Counted from the first letter of the stretch, positions 43,427 through 53,363 are shown. The stretch is 64,000 nt of DNA from Paenibacillus_E sp042676385 (GCF_042676385.1 NZ_JBHTHA010000001.1:186001-250000), one strand, 5' to 3'. Program-made: numbers and translations. Notes: generated by a model from the letters alone, not told the origin.

Positions 43427-44385
43427 TAGAGGCCCTCCTCCTTCATAACATGCTTCACAACAAAATTGGCTCCGAACAGCAACAAGCAACTGATAATGGA
43501 TTTCAGCAAACCGACCGTTGTGGAGTAGCCGAACCCCGTTGCGTCAACAAAAGCGCTGCGGTACACGTACGTATCGAGAATATCGGAGCGATCATAAACG
43601 GCAGGGTTGTATAAATTGAAGATCTGGTCGAATCCGCCGTTCATAATGCCACCGACGGCCAATATAAGCAGTATGGCTGCCGTGTTGCGAAGTACCGGCC
43701 ATGTAACTGCTTTCATTTGTTGGTAACGGTTAGCACCGTCTATGGCCGCCGCCTCATAAAGCTCGGGATTGATACCTGCGATAGCTGCCAGATAAATAAT
43801 GGAGGACCAACCTGCTTCTTTCCATATGTTCGACGTGAACAGCAGTGCCAGAAAACTCTCGTTGTTGAGCAAGATCGTATTTTTACCCCATCCGAATAGC
43901 TGCAGAATCTGATTGAGGACGCCCTGATCGCTCAGGATACTTGTTATGATTCCGCTTAACACGACCCAGCTGATGAAATGCGGAAACGTTAATATAGTTT
44001 GATATATCCGTTTTAATCTCCTGTGCCGCATTTCATTCAGCATGATCGCCAGCACGATGGGGATCGGGAATTCGATAAGCAAACGCCCGAAGCTAATCAG
44101 CAACGTGTTGTTGAAGGCATGGATGAAATTGGGATCGCCCAGCACATCCCGAAAGTTTTGAAAGTGATTCCACGGACTTTTCATTATACCCAGTGAGTAA
44201 TTGAAGTCCTTAAAAGCCAAGATCACGCCGTACATAGGCACATACGCGAAGATCAGAAAGAACAGCACCGTTGGGAGTACCATCAAGTAGAAGTACTTAT
44301 GCCTGACAACTTCCTGCCACCGGCGACGAGTGGCTTCTCTCCCCAAGCGCCTCTTGTATTTCACGTGACTTACTGTATTTTGCAT
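43423..44385 (-). CDS. Carbohydrate ABC permease (LplB/YteP type)
   Basis: This 320-residue membrane protein has six spans and the EAA loop (LYEAAAIDGANRYQQMKAVT, ~215). Its N-terminus (RRRWQEVVRHKYFYLMVLPT) and FAYVPMYGVILAFKDFNYSL are typical of YteP/LplB proteins of oligosaccharide importers. It is first in the permease-permease-binding-protein operon. RBS AGGAGG precedes the ATG by ~8 bases. A putative CcpA site lies upstream. Confidence 0.93.
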   Translation of the reverse strand: MQNTVSHVKYKRRLGREATRRRWQEVVRHKYFYLMVLPTVLFFLIFAYVPMYGVILAFKDFNYSLGIMKSPWNHFQNFRDVLGDPNFIHAFNNTLLISFGRLLIEFPIPIVLAIMLNEMRHRRLKRIYQTILTFPHFISWVVLSGIITSILSDQGVLNQILQLFGWGKNTILLNNESFLALLFTSNIWKEAGWSSIIYLAAIAGINPELYEAAAIDGANRYQQMKAVTWPVLRNTAAILLILAVGGIMNGGFDQIFNLYNPAVYDRSDILDTYVYRSAFVDATGFGYSTTVGLLKSIISCLLLFGANFVVKHVMKEEGLY

Positions 44386-44405
44386 TTCTCTCGCCTCCTG
44401 AAGCC

Positions 44406-44426
44406 ATTATAAAGCAAGCGCTTTCC
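44406..44426 (-). promoter_or_regulatory. Probable promoter -10 and cre-like (CcpA) site of the importer operon
   Basis: On the minus strand TATAAT covers 44411-44406. Just upstream (44412-44426) lies AAGCAAGCGCTTTCC, which fits the cre pattern WTGNAANCGNWNNCW with two mismatches and holds the palindrome AAGCGCTT. It overlaps the -10/-35 interval, a position suited to catabolite repression. The -35 is weak. Confidence 0.5.
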
Positions 44427-44555
44427 AAGAGGTATGTCGTACAATTAGCCTTTATTTTGTATTTTTAAGTAACTTTGAGTCGAATGGGAGTCGGAATGGT
44501 CTTTCACCTAATTCAAGTACAAGTTACCGATTTGTAGTACAAAAAAAGGCCTCCT

Positions 44556-45995
44556 TTATTCAGGGGCCGGAAAAAAGCCGTTTTGACTTTTTTCATATCG
44601 ATAAGTTCTAGGCGGAGAGCCTATTATTTTTTTGAACATTTTGCTGAAATAAAAATAGTCCTTAAATCCTACCTGATCCGCTATCTCGTTGATCGGAATG
44701 GAGGTGGTCTTGAGCAACTCTGCAGCGCGGCTCATTCTAAGGCCGGTCATGTATTCGGTAAAGGTTTTATCCAGTTCTTTTCTGAATAATTGCGAGACGT
44801 AATTTGGGTTTAAGTTGAATCGTTTACTTAAGCCGAGAATGGTAATGTCCTCGCTGAAGTGCTCGTTGATATATTCCAGCATGGCAGAGAATGTATGGCC
44901 GTGTCCAGGTTGGATGGAAACCTGCTTATGATCGTTCTGCTCTTCCTGGAACAATCGTTGTAAATAATCAATCATGTCCCGAGAATCTTCAAACTGATCT
45001 GCCAATTGTTCCAATGAGTATAAGTATAAATCGTCCGACACCTTACCCTTTTGACTTAACTTCGTAATGCAATCGTTATACAACAACAGGGCATGCCGGA
45101 TATTCAGAAGGCCGCTTTGAAACATGGATAACAAGGAATTCAACTGCGCAATGATCGCCTGGTTATTGCCTTCAGTAAGTTCTACAAATACCGGCTTCAT
45201 GTCATTGGCTTCGCATGACCCTTTCCAGGTCAAGTTTTCGGCTAACGTGAAATATTGATAGGCTTGAAGTTCTGCATCTTCAATAGCCTGCGTAAATCCT
45301 GCCGTATCGACACCCCGCTTGCTAATCCCGATTCCTTTCAAGAAATGAAGTCTTTCAGAAGAAAATTGGTTCATTAATTCTACAGCATCTTTGTCTGCCA
45401 TCACGTATATAAACTTGCGATAACCAATACGTATCGAAAGGCATGGTATTTTTTCATTAAGCTGCAGTCTGTCCCTTCTTACGGTAAGCATGATACGAAA
45501 GTCGTCTCTTCCGGATTCGGTAATGCCGGCCAAAGCTAGCTCACGACGCAATTTGCTGCTTGCTTCCTGCGTACCGCTCTCGATCAAATCAAGAATTTCC
45601 CCTTCATGCAACGGACGGCGGGCGTCTAATTCCCGTTTGAGCTTTTTAAGATACCCTTCGATTTCCATCTCGTCGAATGGTTTCAGGCAATAACCGGAAA
45701 CGCCGTTCTGGATCGCTTTCTGAACGAGGGCAAACTCCGCTAGACCGCTCACGACTACAAATTTGGCGGATATACCGGCGTCGTCCAATCGTTTTTTCAA
45801 TTCTAGCCCGTTCATTCCAGGCATCTTGATATCGGAAAAAATCACATCAGGATGAAGTTGTTTTACGGCTTCCATGGCCTCCTCCCCACTTAGTGCATAT
45901 CCGATAACCTCATAACCGCATTCCGTCCAATCCACTGTAGCCTTCAGGCTATCTATAACCAATTCCTCATCGTCCACAATTAAAACTTTATACAT
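44556..45995 (-). CDS. AraC-type response regulator (YesN family)
   Basis: This ~479-residue protein has an N-terminal receiver domain with phospho-acceptor Asp in DVIFSDIKMPG (~55) and signature acidic pair DDEE (~9), a long middle region, and a C-terminal AraC helix-turn-helix (~375-470, ITILGLSKRFNLNPNYVSQL, ADQVGFKDYFYFSKMFKKII). It would be phosphorylated by the adjacent kinase and activate importer and glycosidase genes. The start is ATG 45995, overlapping the kinase stop by eight bases. GTG at 46004 is an alternative. It is transcribed toward its likely targets. Confidence 0.92.
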   Translation of the reverse strand: MYKVLIVDDEELVIDSLKATVDWTECGYEVIGYALSGEEAMEAVKQLHPDVIFSDIKMPGMNGLELKKRLDDAGISAKFVVVSGLAEFALVQKAIQNGVSGYCLKPFDEMEIEGYLKKLKRELDARRPLHEGEILDLIESGTQEASSKLRRELALAGITESGRDDFRIMLTVRRDRLQLNEKIPCLSIRIGYRKFIYVMADKDAVELMNQFSSERLHFLKGIGISKRGVDTAGFTQAIEDAELQAYQYFTLAENLTWKGSCEANDMKPVFVELTEGNNQAIIAQLNSLLSMFQSGLLNIRHALLLYNDCITKLSQKGKVSDDLYLYSLEQLADQFEDSRDMIDYLQRLFQEEQNDHKQVSIQPGHGHTFSAMLEYINEHFSEDITILGLSKRFNLNPNYVSQLFRKELDKTFTEYMTGLRMSRAAELLKTTSIPINEIADQVGFKDYFYFSKMFKKIIGSPPRTYRYEKSQNGFFPAPE

Positions 45996-47754
45996 GACCT
46001 TCACCCCTGACCGGAATTGTAAGCGAGACTTTTGTTCCGCATAAGAGACTGCTTGTCATCCTGATTCCAAATGGATCTCCGAAGTTGATGCGGATTCTGT
46101 CATGAACATTTGCCAGTCCGATGCCGGATTTGGAACCATTATCATAGCCATCATTTGCAGATCGTCTTTCAATCGATTGATTAATCTCCTTTAATTTTCC
46201 CGAACTTATTCCTGCACCGTTATCTTCTACGGAGAGATGCAGGTTCTCCTCATGCCTATTTCCTTTAATCACCAATAATCCGGTTCGTTCGAGCGGCTCA
46301 ATACCATGTTTGATGGCGTTCTCCACGATAGGTTGAAGGATCATTTTTGGAACAAGACATTCAAGGCATTCCGTGCGAATGTCATATTCCACTTGTAATC
46401 GATTCCCAAACCGGATTTGATGAATGAAGATATAGTTTTTGATAATGCTCAATTCTTCTTCCAGCGAAATCATATCGGGTCCCTTGATACTGTAACGAAA
46501 AAACAAGGAGAGCGCTTTTGTAAGTTCGAATATTTGTGAAGAATTCTGTCTCACAGCAAGCCCTTTGATCGATTCCAGCGTATTGTATAAAAAATGCGGG
46601 TTGATTTGGCTTTGCAAAAAGCTAAGTTCCGCTCTCCGTTTAATCAACTCCGTCTCGTAGAGGACACGCTTGCTTTCCAGTAAATGATCCGTCAACTTAT
46701 CAATTTCCGCCAACATTTCATTGAAACGCGAAGCCATAATAATCATTTCCGCATAACCATCTACTGCGATTCGTTTGCTGAGATGTTTTTTTTCACCGAG
46801 ACTCACTTCTCCCATCAGCCTCATAAACTTCTTCAAGGGCTGTAGAATGTTGCTGCTTACGTACAGAAGAGGTATGATCATCAATAAAAGTGCGATTGCG
46901 ACCATGATAAGCTGCTGTCGACGAATCTCATTAAGACCTTGCAGGAGCACACGATTCGGCATTGCGATAACAATTTCACCGCCCAAATCCGGAATAGCTT
47001 CCCTCTGAATCATATATTGACCGTGATTCAACAACATGTCTTTGGGAATCGGCTCCCCCAGATTACTTGAATCGTCATTCGTATAAAATAGCCTTCCGTT
47101 ACGATCATCCATGTAGACTAAGGCACCTTCGGGTAAATTGACAGGCTTGCCGTCGCCGAAAAGCAATCGATTATCTAATACCAGCAGCAAAGTGCCGAGT
47201 TCATGTTTGTCAGCATCAAAATCAGTTATTGAGTAGATAGGTGCTCCCGCCACCAATACCGGCGTTGTCTGATAAGGAAAACCAATCATTTTAAGTCCCA
47301 AAAAATAGGACAAGTTATTTCGAGGAATCTCCCTGGAAATTACTGCGAGTTGATCCGTATTAGCAAGGAGATTGGAGACAGCGCCATTTTTCTCGACCAG
47401 CGCGATATCCAGAATTCCCGATTTCATTCCCGCCATATCTGACAAATAAGCCTTCAACTGAGAAAACAATTCAACCTTTTGGGCTAAATTAGTAGCAGTC
47501 AAATAGTTTTGTACGGTTTCTCCGTTGTAGGCAACCGTTTCAATAATTCTTTGAATATCTTTGCTATTCGCAGAAATGGATTGATTCAGCTGCGAAATAA
47601 CACCTTTGATATAATCGCTGTTATTCCTTTTTACAACATTAATCGCACTATAATAATTCGCAGCCATGATCGAAAGCATAACAGCAACAATGAATAAACC
47701 TAGTAAAGATAGCTGCATCATGATAGGAAGTTTTTTCAAATAGGATAGTTTCAT
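45988..47754 (-). CDS. Sensor histidine kinase (YesM family)
   Basis: This ~588-residue kinase has two membrane spans (~11-32 and ~285-305) bracketing an extracellular sensor, then a HAMP-like region, the His_kinase segment FLQSQINPHFLYNTLESIKG (His ~410) and an ATPase domain (ILQPIVENAIKHGIEPLERT). The ATG at 47754 follows AAAGGA. A longer frame to 47913 has no ribosome site. It probably senses an extracellular sugar or the binding-protein complex and phosphorylates the YesN-type regulator overlapping its end. This is the usual pair for Paenibacillus oligosaccharide loci. Confidence 0.93.
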   Translation of the reverse strand: MKLSYLKKLPIMMQLSLLGLFIVAVMLSIMAANYYSAINVVKRNNSDYIKGVISQLNQSISANSKDIQRIIETVAYNGETVQNYLTATNLAQKVELFSQLKAYLSDMAGMKSGILDIALVEKNGAVSNLLANTDQLAVISREIPRNNLSYFLGLKMIGFPYQTTPVLVAGAPIYSITDFDADKHELGTLLLVLDNRLLFGDGKPVNLPEGALVYMDDRNGRLFYTNDDSSNLGEPIPKDMLLNHGQYMIQREAIPDLGGEIVIAMPNRVLLQGLNEIRRQQLIMVAIALLLMIIPLLYVSSNILQPLKKFMRLMGEVSLGEKKHLSKRIAVDGYAEMIIMASRFNEMLAEIDKLTDHLLESKRVLYETELIKRRAELSFLQSQINPHFLYNTLESIKGLAVRQNSSQIFELTKALSLFFRYSIKGPDMISLEEELSIIKNYIFIHQIRFGNRLQVEYDIRTECLECLVPKMILQPIVENAIKHGIEPLERTGLLVIKGNRHEENLHLSVEDNGAGISSGKLKEINQSIERRSANDGYDNGSKSGIGLANVHDRIRINFGDPFGIRMTSSLLCGTKVSLTIPVRGEGHV

Positions 47755-48174
47755 GTGACATGTCCTTTTTTTATCCTGGATTTCGAAACAATTGTAAAGG
47801 TGCGCCAAACTAAGGGTAATGGTATCTGCGAAGAATCCCAAAAAACCTTGAGAGGAGCACCAATATGGTGAATAGTAAACGATAATAATCCTCAAGTAAA
47901 GTAGTGCCGGCATTTTCCATAAACGATTTCCAAATCGGACAAATCATGGGAATTCACAGATGTTTACTACAGCAAAATCCCGCCACGTCGGGTTTTTGGC
48001 TCACTGCCGTCATTTGGGAAAAGCTCTTTCCCTCTTTGGATATTTGGAAATTTTCGTTATTGTTAAGTGCGAACTTGCGTTAAGATTATGGGACACACAT
48101 AATGAAGTTTAAAGGACATCTCGAGGTCATTTTAGGAAACAAAACCAAGAATCTGCTAAGAAAGGATTGATCAA
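47755..48174. other. Divergent spacer between the YesM-type kinase and the AraC regulator
   Basis: No gene. AAAATCCCG (47974-47982) and CGGGTTTTT (47989-47997) form a small terminator-like hairpin. Both neighbouring promoters should lie here, but none reaches consensus. A run TTGTTA (near 48062) could be a -35 for the AraC gene. Confidence 0.4.
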
Positions 48175-49071
48175 GTGGAGCTCCCGAAAGTTAGTGTCGA
48201 AAATATGAACCTCAAAATTTCGTTAGGCGGGTTATTATTAAACCTTCTGTATGTCAGATTCGGGATTTTTTATCAATCCTTTCTCGAACACAGCCATAGC
48301 ATGAAAAGCTATGAACTGCATTATATTCCTCGGGGACAGGGGATTTTGGTAGCAAACGGCAGCCAATATCCGATACAGCCTGGCACACTATACATGACTG
48401 GCCCGGATATTATGCACGAGCAAAATACGGTTCTCTCTGACCCTATGGCGGAATACTGCATATGCTTTGAAGTGCTGTCCAATAATATTAACGATGATCC
48501 GGATCTTTCCTTCATTGCAGACCAATTCGTTCAAACAACCTTTTGGTTCGGTCAGGACAAGCAGAATATGATGCAATTGTTCGAGCAGCTCTCCTATGAA
48601 ACGACCAACCAGTATATCGGCTACTACCTGACGATTCAACATATTATAGAGCAGATCGTCATCAAGCTGGTCAGAAACTACACCAACAATGTTCTGACCT
48701 CCTCTGCGATGCCGCTTAAAACTTTAGACGACGAGAGAGTCGTTATCATTGAAGACAGCTTTCTGTCAAACTTTCAAGATTTAACTATACAGAATCTCGC
48801 TCAAAAACTGGGGCTAAGCGTCAGACAGGCGGAGAGAACAATCGGGCAGTATTTTGGCGTATCGTTTACGCAAAAAAAGACTCAGGCAAGAATGTCGGCT
48901 GCCGTTCACCTTCTTACAACGACCTCAATGTCCATTAGCGAAATAGCGCTACATGTCGGTTTTTCTTCACTGGAACATTTTTGTGCCGCCTTTAAGAAAT
49001 ACTACAATGTTTCGGCAAGGGAATATCGCTCCTTACGCAAGCCCTCTGATCTCAATGTGACATCCCAATGA
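48175..49071 (+). CDS. AraC-family transcriptional regulator
   Basis: This 298-residue protein has an N-terminal cupin-like sensing domain (SYELHYIPRGQGILVANGSQ, residues ~41-60) and a C-terminal double helix-turn-helix (LTIQNLAQKLGLSVRQAERT, ISEIALHVGFSSLEHFCAAF, ~200-290). The GTG start follows GAAAGGATTG. It is transcribed toward the converging GH95-like gene. Gene order suggests control of that gene or the adjacent importer cluster by a sugar ligand. No two-component receiver is present. Confidence 0.9.
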   Translation: MELPKVSVENMNLKISLGGLLLNLLYVRFGIFYQSFLEHSHSMKSYELHYIPRGQGILVANGSQYPIQPGTLYMTGPDIMHEQNTVLSDPMAEYCICFEVLSNNINDDPDLSFIADQFVQTTFWFGQDKQNMMQLFEQLSYETTNQYIGYYLTIQHIIEQIVIKLVRNYTNNVLTSSAMPLKTLDDERVVIIEDSFLSNFQDLTIQNLAQKLGLSVRQAERTIGQYFGVSFTQKKTQARMSAAVHLLTTTSMSISEIALHVGFSSLEHFCAAFKKYYNVSAREYRSLRKPSDLNVTSQ

Positions 49072-49087
49072 AGACATATTACAAACC

Positions 49088-49128
49088 GAGGCTATCCTGA
49101 ATCATTTACATGATTTCAACATAGCCTC
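49088..49128. terminator. Bidirectional terminator between the AraC and GH95-like genes
   Basis: GAGGCTAT (49088-49095) pairs with ATAGCCTC (49121-49128), and ATCAT/ATGAT extend pairing inside the loop. It separates the converging genes. Confidence 0.6.
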
Positions 49129-49179
49129 AATCTGCCTTTGCTGTTTTTCTGAAACGTCCTGTTACACCTCATTCAAAAA

Positions 49180-51912
49180 TTATATACCATGAACATCACA
49201 ACTATCGGACAATATAAATTCAACTGTAACGTCTAAGTCGGAATGCAGCGTTAAGCGAATATGTTTACCATATTCATCGTAAAGCCCCTTTGTTTCTTGG
49301 GCGTTAACCATGGCTTTTATCCACGGAATGCCTACTTTTAATTTGATTTCATTATGATCTACGACTGATTTTAATGTAACATGCACAACGTTGGTGTCCC
49401 ATATTAACTCTTTAACTTCCACTCGAGTTCTTGCCATCAATCCGTTTATGGACCCCGATTTCCATCCGGAAGGCAGCGCCGGAAGAACTTCAATTTCACC
49501 TGTATTGGAGAATAGTAGAGCTTCATTTATTGCTCCCACTGTGCCAAATAGGGTATCCGTACAATAACAGTCGCTTCTTCTGTTTGTGTCATGGTCTGTC
49601 ATCATGGAAGTGTAGAACCCGGAATCCGCCATCATCGGCAGAAGGGAAGAGATGACCCCGTCCCCGTTTTTTAACCTTGCGTACACAAGAGCCTTGTGCA
49701 TCCAGCCGTGTCCGGCTGTCGCGTCCCCAGTGTTGTATTTATTTCTGTTCTCGATGGAGATATTTGCCGCTTTCGTCAATTCATTATTGTTCTGAGTTTC
49801 ATACGCAGGCCATGCCGGGTAGAGATGGCTCAAATGGCGGTGGTTGTTGTTTTCGGTGTATTCATTCATCGCCCATTCGCGTAAAGCGCCGTCCTTGTCA
49901 ATCTTATAATCCGGCAGCAGTTCCAGCAAACCTTCCCATTTAGCGACTGCGGCTTCATATCCGTCGCGTTTTACCACTTTTTCCATGGTTATAACCATAT
50001 TCAGTCCATCCCGCGCCGCGGAAATATCCATAGTGGCATTTGCCGTAATCGTACTGTTGTAACCGATTGGATTATTCTCCGGCGAATAGGTAGGGATAAA
50101 CAGATATTTCTCGCCCGGATATAACGCTTTCTTGCCTTTCTCATAGCACGCATTCTCGTTTATATCCGTATAATATTCCGGCGTACAAAGCTGCTCCCAG
50201 AAATTAGCTTGCTTTGTTAGCAGCGGAAGCAAAATATCCCTTTCCAAATCCAAATATCCCTTTTCGATCAGTTGACTGAATTCATCATCCGTCAGCCCCC
50301 CGTCCCTTACACTAAGAAGCGTTTTCAGATCATGGATTCTCATGTTATCACAGATGGGAATCTGCTTGTTACCGTAACACTGCCAAAACTCGAAGATGGG
50401 AAGCAGACACCAGCTTGCTCCTGCATTCCAATATTCAAACGGATAATCATTGTCGTACTCCACATGCATTCCGCGATCGATATCCGAGTTTACTGATACC
50501 TGCAGGGCATCATGCATCCCGTAGGCCATTCGTGCATTGTATTCGAAGTCGGGTGCATTTCTCAAGAAGAATGTGATATACCCAAGCTGCGCTTGCGTTA
50601 AGTGGCCAGTATTCATGGGGGAAACCTGCAAATTCACGTTGGCGTCGAGGGTATAGATGCCACGCCAACCGGGATTCCATTCTCCGGTCCACATACCATA
50701 CAACCGCGGCGCGCTTGAACCGCTGCAGCAAATTAAGGCATATCGTCCCTGGTTGTACACCTGCTCCATAAAAGCATGATTGATTTTGGTTTTCGATGCC
50801 TTTTGCGCGTTGATTAGCGATAAGTTGTCTGCGCTCTTATCATCCTCGTCGCCTTGAAGCGTAAAACATACAGCGTTAAATTCTGCGGACTGTTTTTGGG
50901 CATGCGGTGCAAGTGAGGCGTTGTAATCGAAATTGCCGCAGGAATCTTTATACTTTACCGCGACAGCATTCGTGTTTTTAAAAAGATTATCTACTATATC
51001 GTATTGCGTCATTCCGACAAAATCTTCGCTTTTGCCCATATCAAATGTCCTGTTCGATTGCGTTATTAGATATACGGCGTCGGCATCAATCACTTGAATC
51101 GCAGGATTTTGTTCCGTTCCGACGTTCATCGGTTCATTCGTGTCAGCAAGGAGTACTCTCTTCTTGAATCCATTAACAACAATAACCTGCGTCAGGCCTG
51201 CATATCCACCATCGATCAATTCGCTTCCCGGGTAGGACGGGTAATGGGCAACCTGTGCGATATATGCCGCATTCGGATCCACCAGCTTTTTGTATTGGAG
51301 TGCCGAAAGCTCGGTCGCGCCATCCTGCGCTTTGTACATACCCGAGATGTCGTCAATAGAGATAATCATGTTGATCTTTGCGCCGGCTGAGGATTGTTCA
51401 ATCTTCGTAATCGAAACATTGTCTTCTCTGGATGTAAACGAGGTTCGAATCCACTCACCGAATTCATCGGTGTAACGCACACCAGTTTCCGCCGTCTCGT
51501 AATTCGTCCATCTTTCATACCCGGACACGCTTCTCTTATCCGTCACGCTCAATCTGAGCTGGTGTCCCGGATGGTAGCTGTAAAAAAAGGTTCTTTGCCT
51601 AGTTGTTCCGTCCGGAAAAGTAATCTTCCATTGATCATTCAGATGAAAAACATTCCATCTGGCCTCGGCAAGCTGCCCCGTTAATTCTTCCGGAATCACT
51701 CTTGGATCTCGGGACGGATAGTTGTACCACATATATTGAAAAATAAAACTGTCCGTATACGGCGAGCCTGACGTGATATACCCGTTTTCGCCGTTTCCGC
51801 TAATCATGCCTTCCCGCCACGCTAATCCGGGATTTATTGTTGGCACTTCTTTATAGGTGTTAGCGTAATTTCCTTTTTCGTATATTCGTGCGGTTCCCGA
51901 TCCTTTAATCAT
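49180..51912 (-). CDS. GH95-like glycoside hydrolase, large form
   Basis: This 910-residue protein is distant from the GH95 at 28526 but has the same architecture: a beta-rich N-terminus, a YTLDANVNLQVSPMNTGHL segment (~420) at the position of the catalytic Asn pair, NNHRHLSHLYPAWPAYETQN (~705) and TDTLFGTVGAINEALLFSNT (~810) where GH95 has its Asp. The end (VLPALPSGWKSGSINGLMAR) is typical of the clan. No signal peptide. The start is ATG at 51912 behind GGAGAG. Probably fucosidase- or galactosidase-like, cytoplasmic. A 60-codon broken copy lies at 10210-10396. Confidence 0.85.
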   Translation of the reverse strand: MIKGSGTARIYEKGNYANTYKEVPTINPGLAWREGMISGNGENGYITSGSPYTDSFIFQYMWYNYPSRDPRVIPEELTGQLAEARWNVFHLNDQWKITFPDGTTRQRTFFYSYHPGHQLRLSVTDKRSVSGYERWTNYETAETGVRYTDEFGEWIRTSFTSREDNVSITKIEQSSAGAKINMIISIDDISGMYKAQDGATELSALQYKKLVDPNAAYIAQVAHYPSYPGSELIDGGYAGLTQVIVVNGFKKRVLLADTNEPMNVGTEQNPAIQVIDADAVYLITQSNRTFDMGKSEDFVGMTQYDIVDNLFKNTNAVAVKYKDSCGNFDYNASLAPHAQKQSAEFNAVCFTLQGDEDDKSADNLSLINAQKASKTKINHAFMEQVYNQGRYALICCSGSSAPRLYGMWTGEWNPGWRGIYTLDANVNLQVSPMNTGHLTQAQLGYITFFLRNAPDFEYNARMAYGMHDALQVSVNSDIDRGMHVEYDNDYPFEYWNAGASWCLLPIFEFWQCYGNKQIPICDNMRIHDLKTLLSVRDGGLTDDEFSQLIEKGYLDLERDILLPLLTKQANFWEQLCTPEYYTDINENACYEKGKKALYPGEKYLFIPTYSPENNPIGYNSTITANATMDISAARDGLNMVITMEKVVKRDGYEAAVAKWEGLLELLPDYKIDKDGALREWAMNEYTENNNHRHLSHLYPAWPAYETQNNNELTKAANISIENRNKYNTGDATAGHGWMHKALVYARLKNGDGVISSLLPMMADSGFYTSMMTDHDTNRRSDCYCTDTLFGTVGAINEALLFSNTGEIEVLPALPSGWKSGSINGLMARTRVEVKELIWDTNVVHVTLKSVVDHNEIKLKVGIPWIKAMVNAQETKGLYDEYGKHIRLTLHSDLDVTVEFILSDSCDVHGI

Positions 51913-52140
51913 GCTATTACTCTCCTAATCTGCTCGTTATAGTAATTATTATATCGAGTAGGAGAAGCCCCATGAATCGTTCAGAGCGACATAATAGAAC
52001 ACAAATATGTCGCAATTGCGCAGGCAGCAGGGGCAGAGAGAGGCTAAACCATCCGTCAACGTAGCGTTCCGGGTATTACTCACATGTAGCGAGCTCTTGC
52101 AGTTTGGAACCCTGCTACTATCCACTGGCCTTTTTTCCCA
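51913..52140. other. Spacer with no recognised feature
   Basis: The stretch upstream of the GH95-like gene shows a probable leftward promoter region but no gene or clear hairpin. Confidence 0.3.
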
Positions 52141-52222
52141 ATCTCAATTCGCTCCCCACGCTTTTCCACGAATCGATCCCAACTATGTTTATCGAAAAAG
52201 ATCTGCTTCAAAAGGTTCGCAT
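52141..52222 (-). pseudogene. Possible IS91-type transposase N-terminal fragment
   Basis: Leftward codons read NLLKQIFFDKHSWDRFVEKR, resembling the first helix of IS91-group transposases that precedes a zinc-binding domain. No zinc ligands or catalytic core follow. Recognised by pattern only. Confidence 0.35.
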
Positions 52223-52272
52223 TCATACCTCGAGATTATCAAAAAGAACCCGAAAAGATATAAATTCAATGT

Positions 52273-52301
52273 CAAAAAAGAAGAGAAGTTCCCCTCTCTT
52301 C
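52273..52301 (-). terminator. Terminator of the sigma-factor remnant
   Basis: On the minus strand GAAGAG and CTCTTC pair around a short loop and are followed by a T run. It directly follows the stop of the sigma-like fragment. Confidence 0.6.
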
Positions 52302-52443
52302 AACGCTTTGCCTTATAAAAGTATAGCTTCATGAATGCCCATTTCTCGATCCGCGATACATACAATCGGCCGATCCCCAGTTCTTTAGCAATCTTCCACT
52401 GCGTCCGCTCTTTCACGTCGAGCTCAAGCCCAAATGGCGACAT
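52300..52443 (-). pseudogene. Sporulation sigma factor C-terminal fragment (region 4)
   Basis: Leftward codons read FGLELDVKERTQWKIAKELG, then IGRLYVSRIEKWAFMKLY before a stop at 52300. The SRxYVSRIEKRAxxKL motif is the recognition helix of SigE, SigK and SigG relatives. Upstream regions 2 and 3 are missing. It abuts the stop of the Gfo/Idh remnant, so rearrangement joined them. Confidence 0.65.
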
Positions 52444-52472
52444 CCATAAACGCGGTGAAATGGATGCTGCTA

Positions 52473-53363
52473 TCACAAATCCCATTTTATTTTCACTTCA
52501 TTCCCAGTTCGAGAAGACTCATATATAGCATCCAGTATTAAATTATTGGTATACCCGGACATTGCAGAACAAATAGGTTCTTTCCCTTCACGGATACATT
52601 CCAGGAAGTGGCGGCTAAAACGATTCCGATCCCCCTCATCTTGATCCGGTTCGCGCAGTTCAATATCGATCGGTCTGTCGAACTTTTCCGTAAACAACTT
52701 GCCTTGAGCTCCTCTAAAGCAGGCTCCTCCCTCGGTCCCAAGCAATTGAATCAACGGTAAATTATCCGTATCCACATTGGCCGCCCAGCTTACATCTAGC
52801 GACAACGTGCTTCCGTCTTCCATTCGAATCAAAGCGGTAGCGAGAACCTCAACATCATAAATTCCATCCCAATTGGGCTTGCCCCATTTACCGATCCCTT
52901 TCTTCCGGGGGCCGAACGTATTGTCATCCTCAAAATGAACAAAGATGGAACCGCAGTCTTCGGTATCTACTTCTATCTCATCATATTCCTCATTGTAACC
53001 GTCGGTAAAAGTGGGCACCGCTCGCTTGGGACGTTTCCTGATCGGATGAATGGTCTTAACATCGGCAAACACTTCGATGATTTTTTTACCGAGCACATAC
53101 TGAATCGTATCGCACCAATGGGAGCCAATATCTGCTACGGCTCTGGAATGACCATTCTTTTCTTTATCCAATCTCCAGCTATAATCCGTATCAAATAACA
53201 ACCAATCCTGCAAATAACCTCCGGTGACAAGATGAACTTTTCCCAAGCGATCGTTCAACAGCATCTCTCGGGCCTGCCTAACCATAGGAAAATGACAAGC
53301 TTCGGCTAGACGCGCAAGTTCATTTGATTCCAAGCTGCTCCGTGCAAGCGGCTTCTCCGACAT
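52473..53363 (-). pseudogene. Gfo/Idh/MocA oxidoreductase lacking its Rossmann domain
   Basis: The 296-codon frame encodes only the C-terminal alpha/beta half (EKPLARSSLESNELARLAEA, LGKVHLVTGGYLQDWLLFDT, AVADIGSHWCDTIQYVLGKK, FSRHFLECIREGKEPICSAM). It starts exactly where the conserved EKPLA motif lies, and the ~90 residues of NAD(P)-binding Rossmann fold that should precede it are absent. A small gap also removes part of the NYRFYP region (AEACHFPMVRQ). Without cofactor binding it should be inactive as a dehydrogenase. The frame is otherwise intact, so recent truncation or a residual function is possible. Confidence 0.75.
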
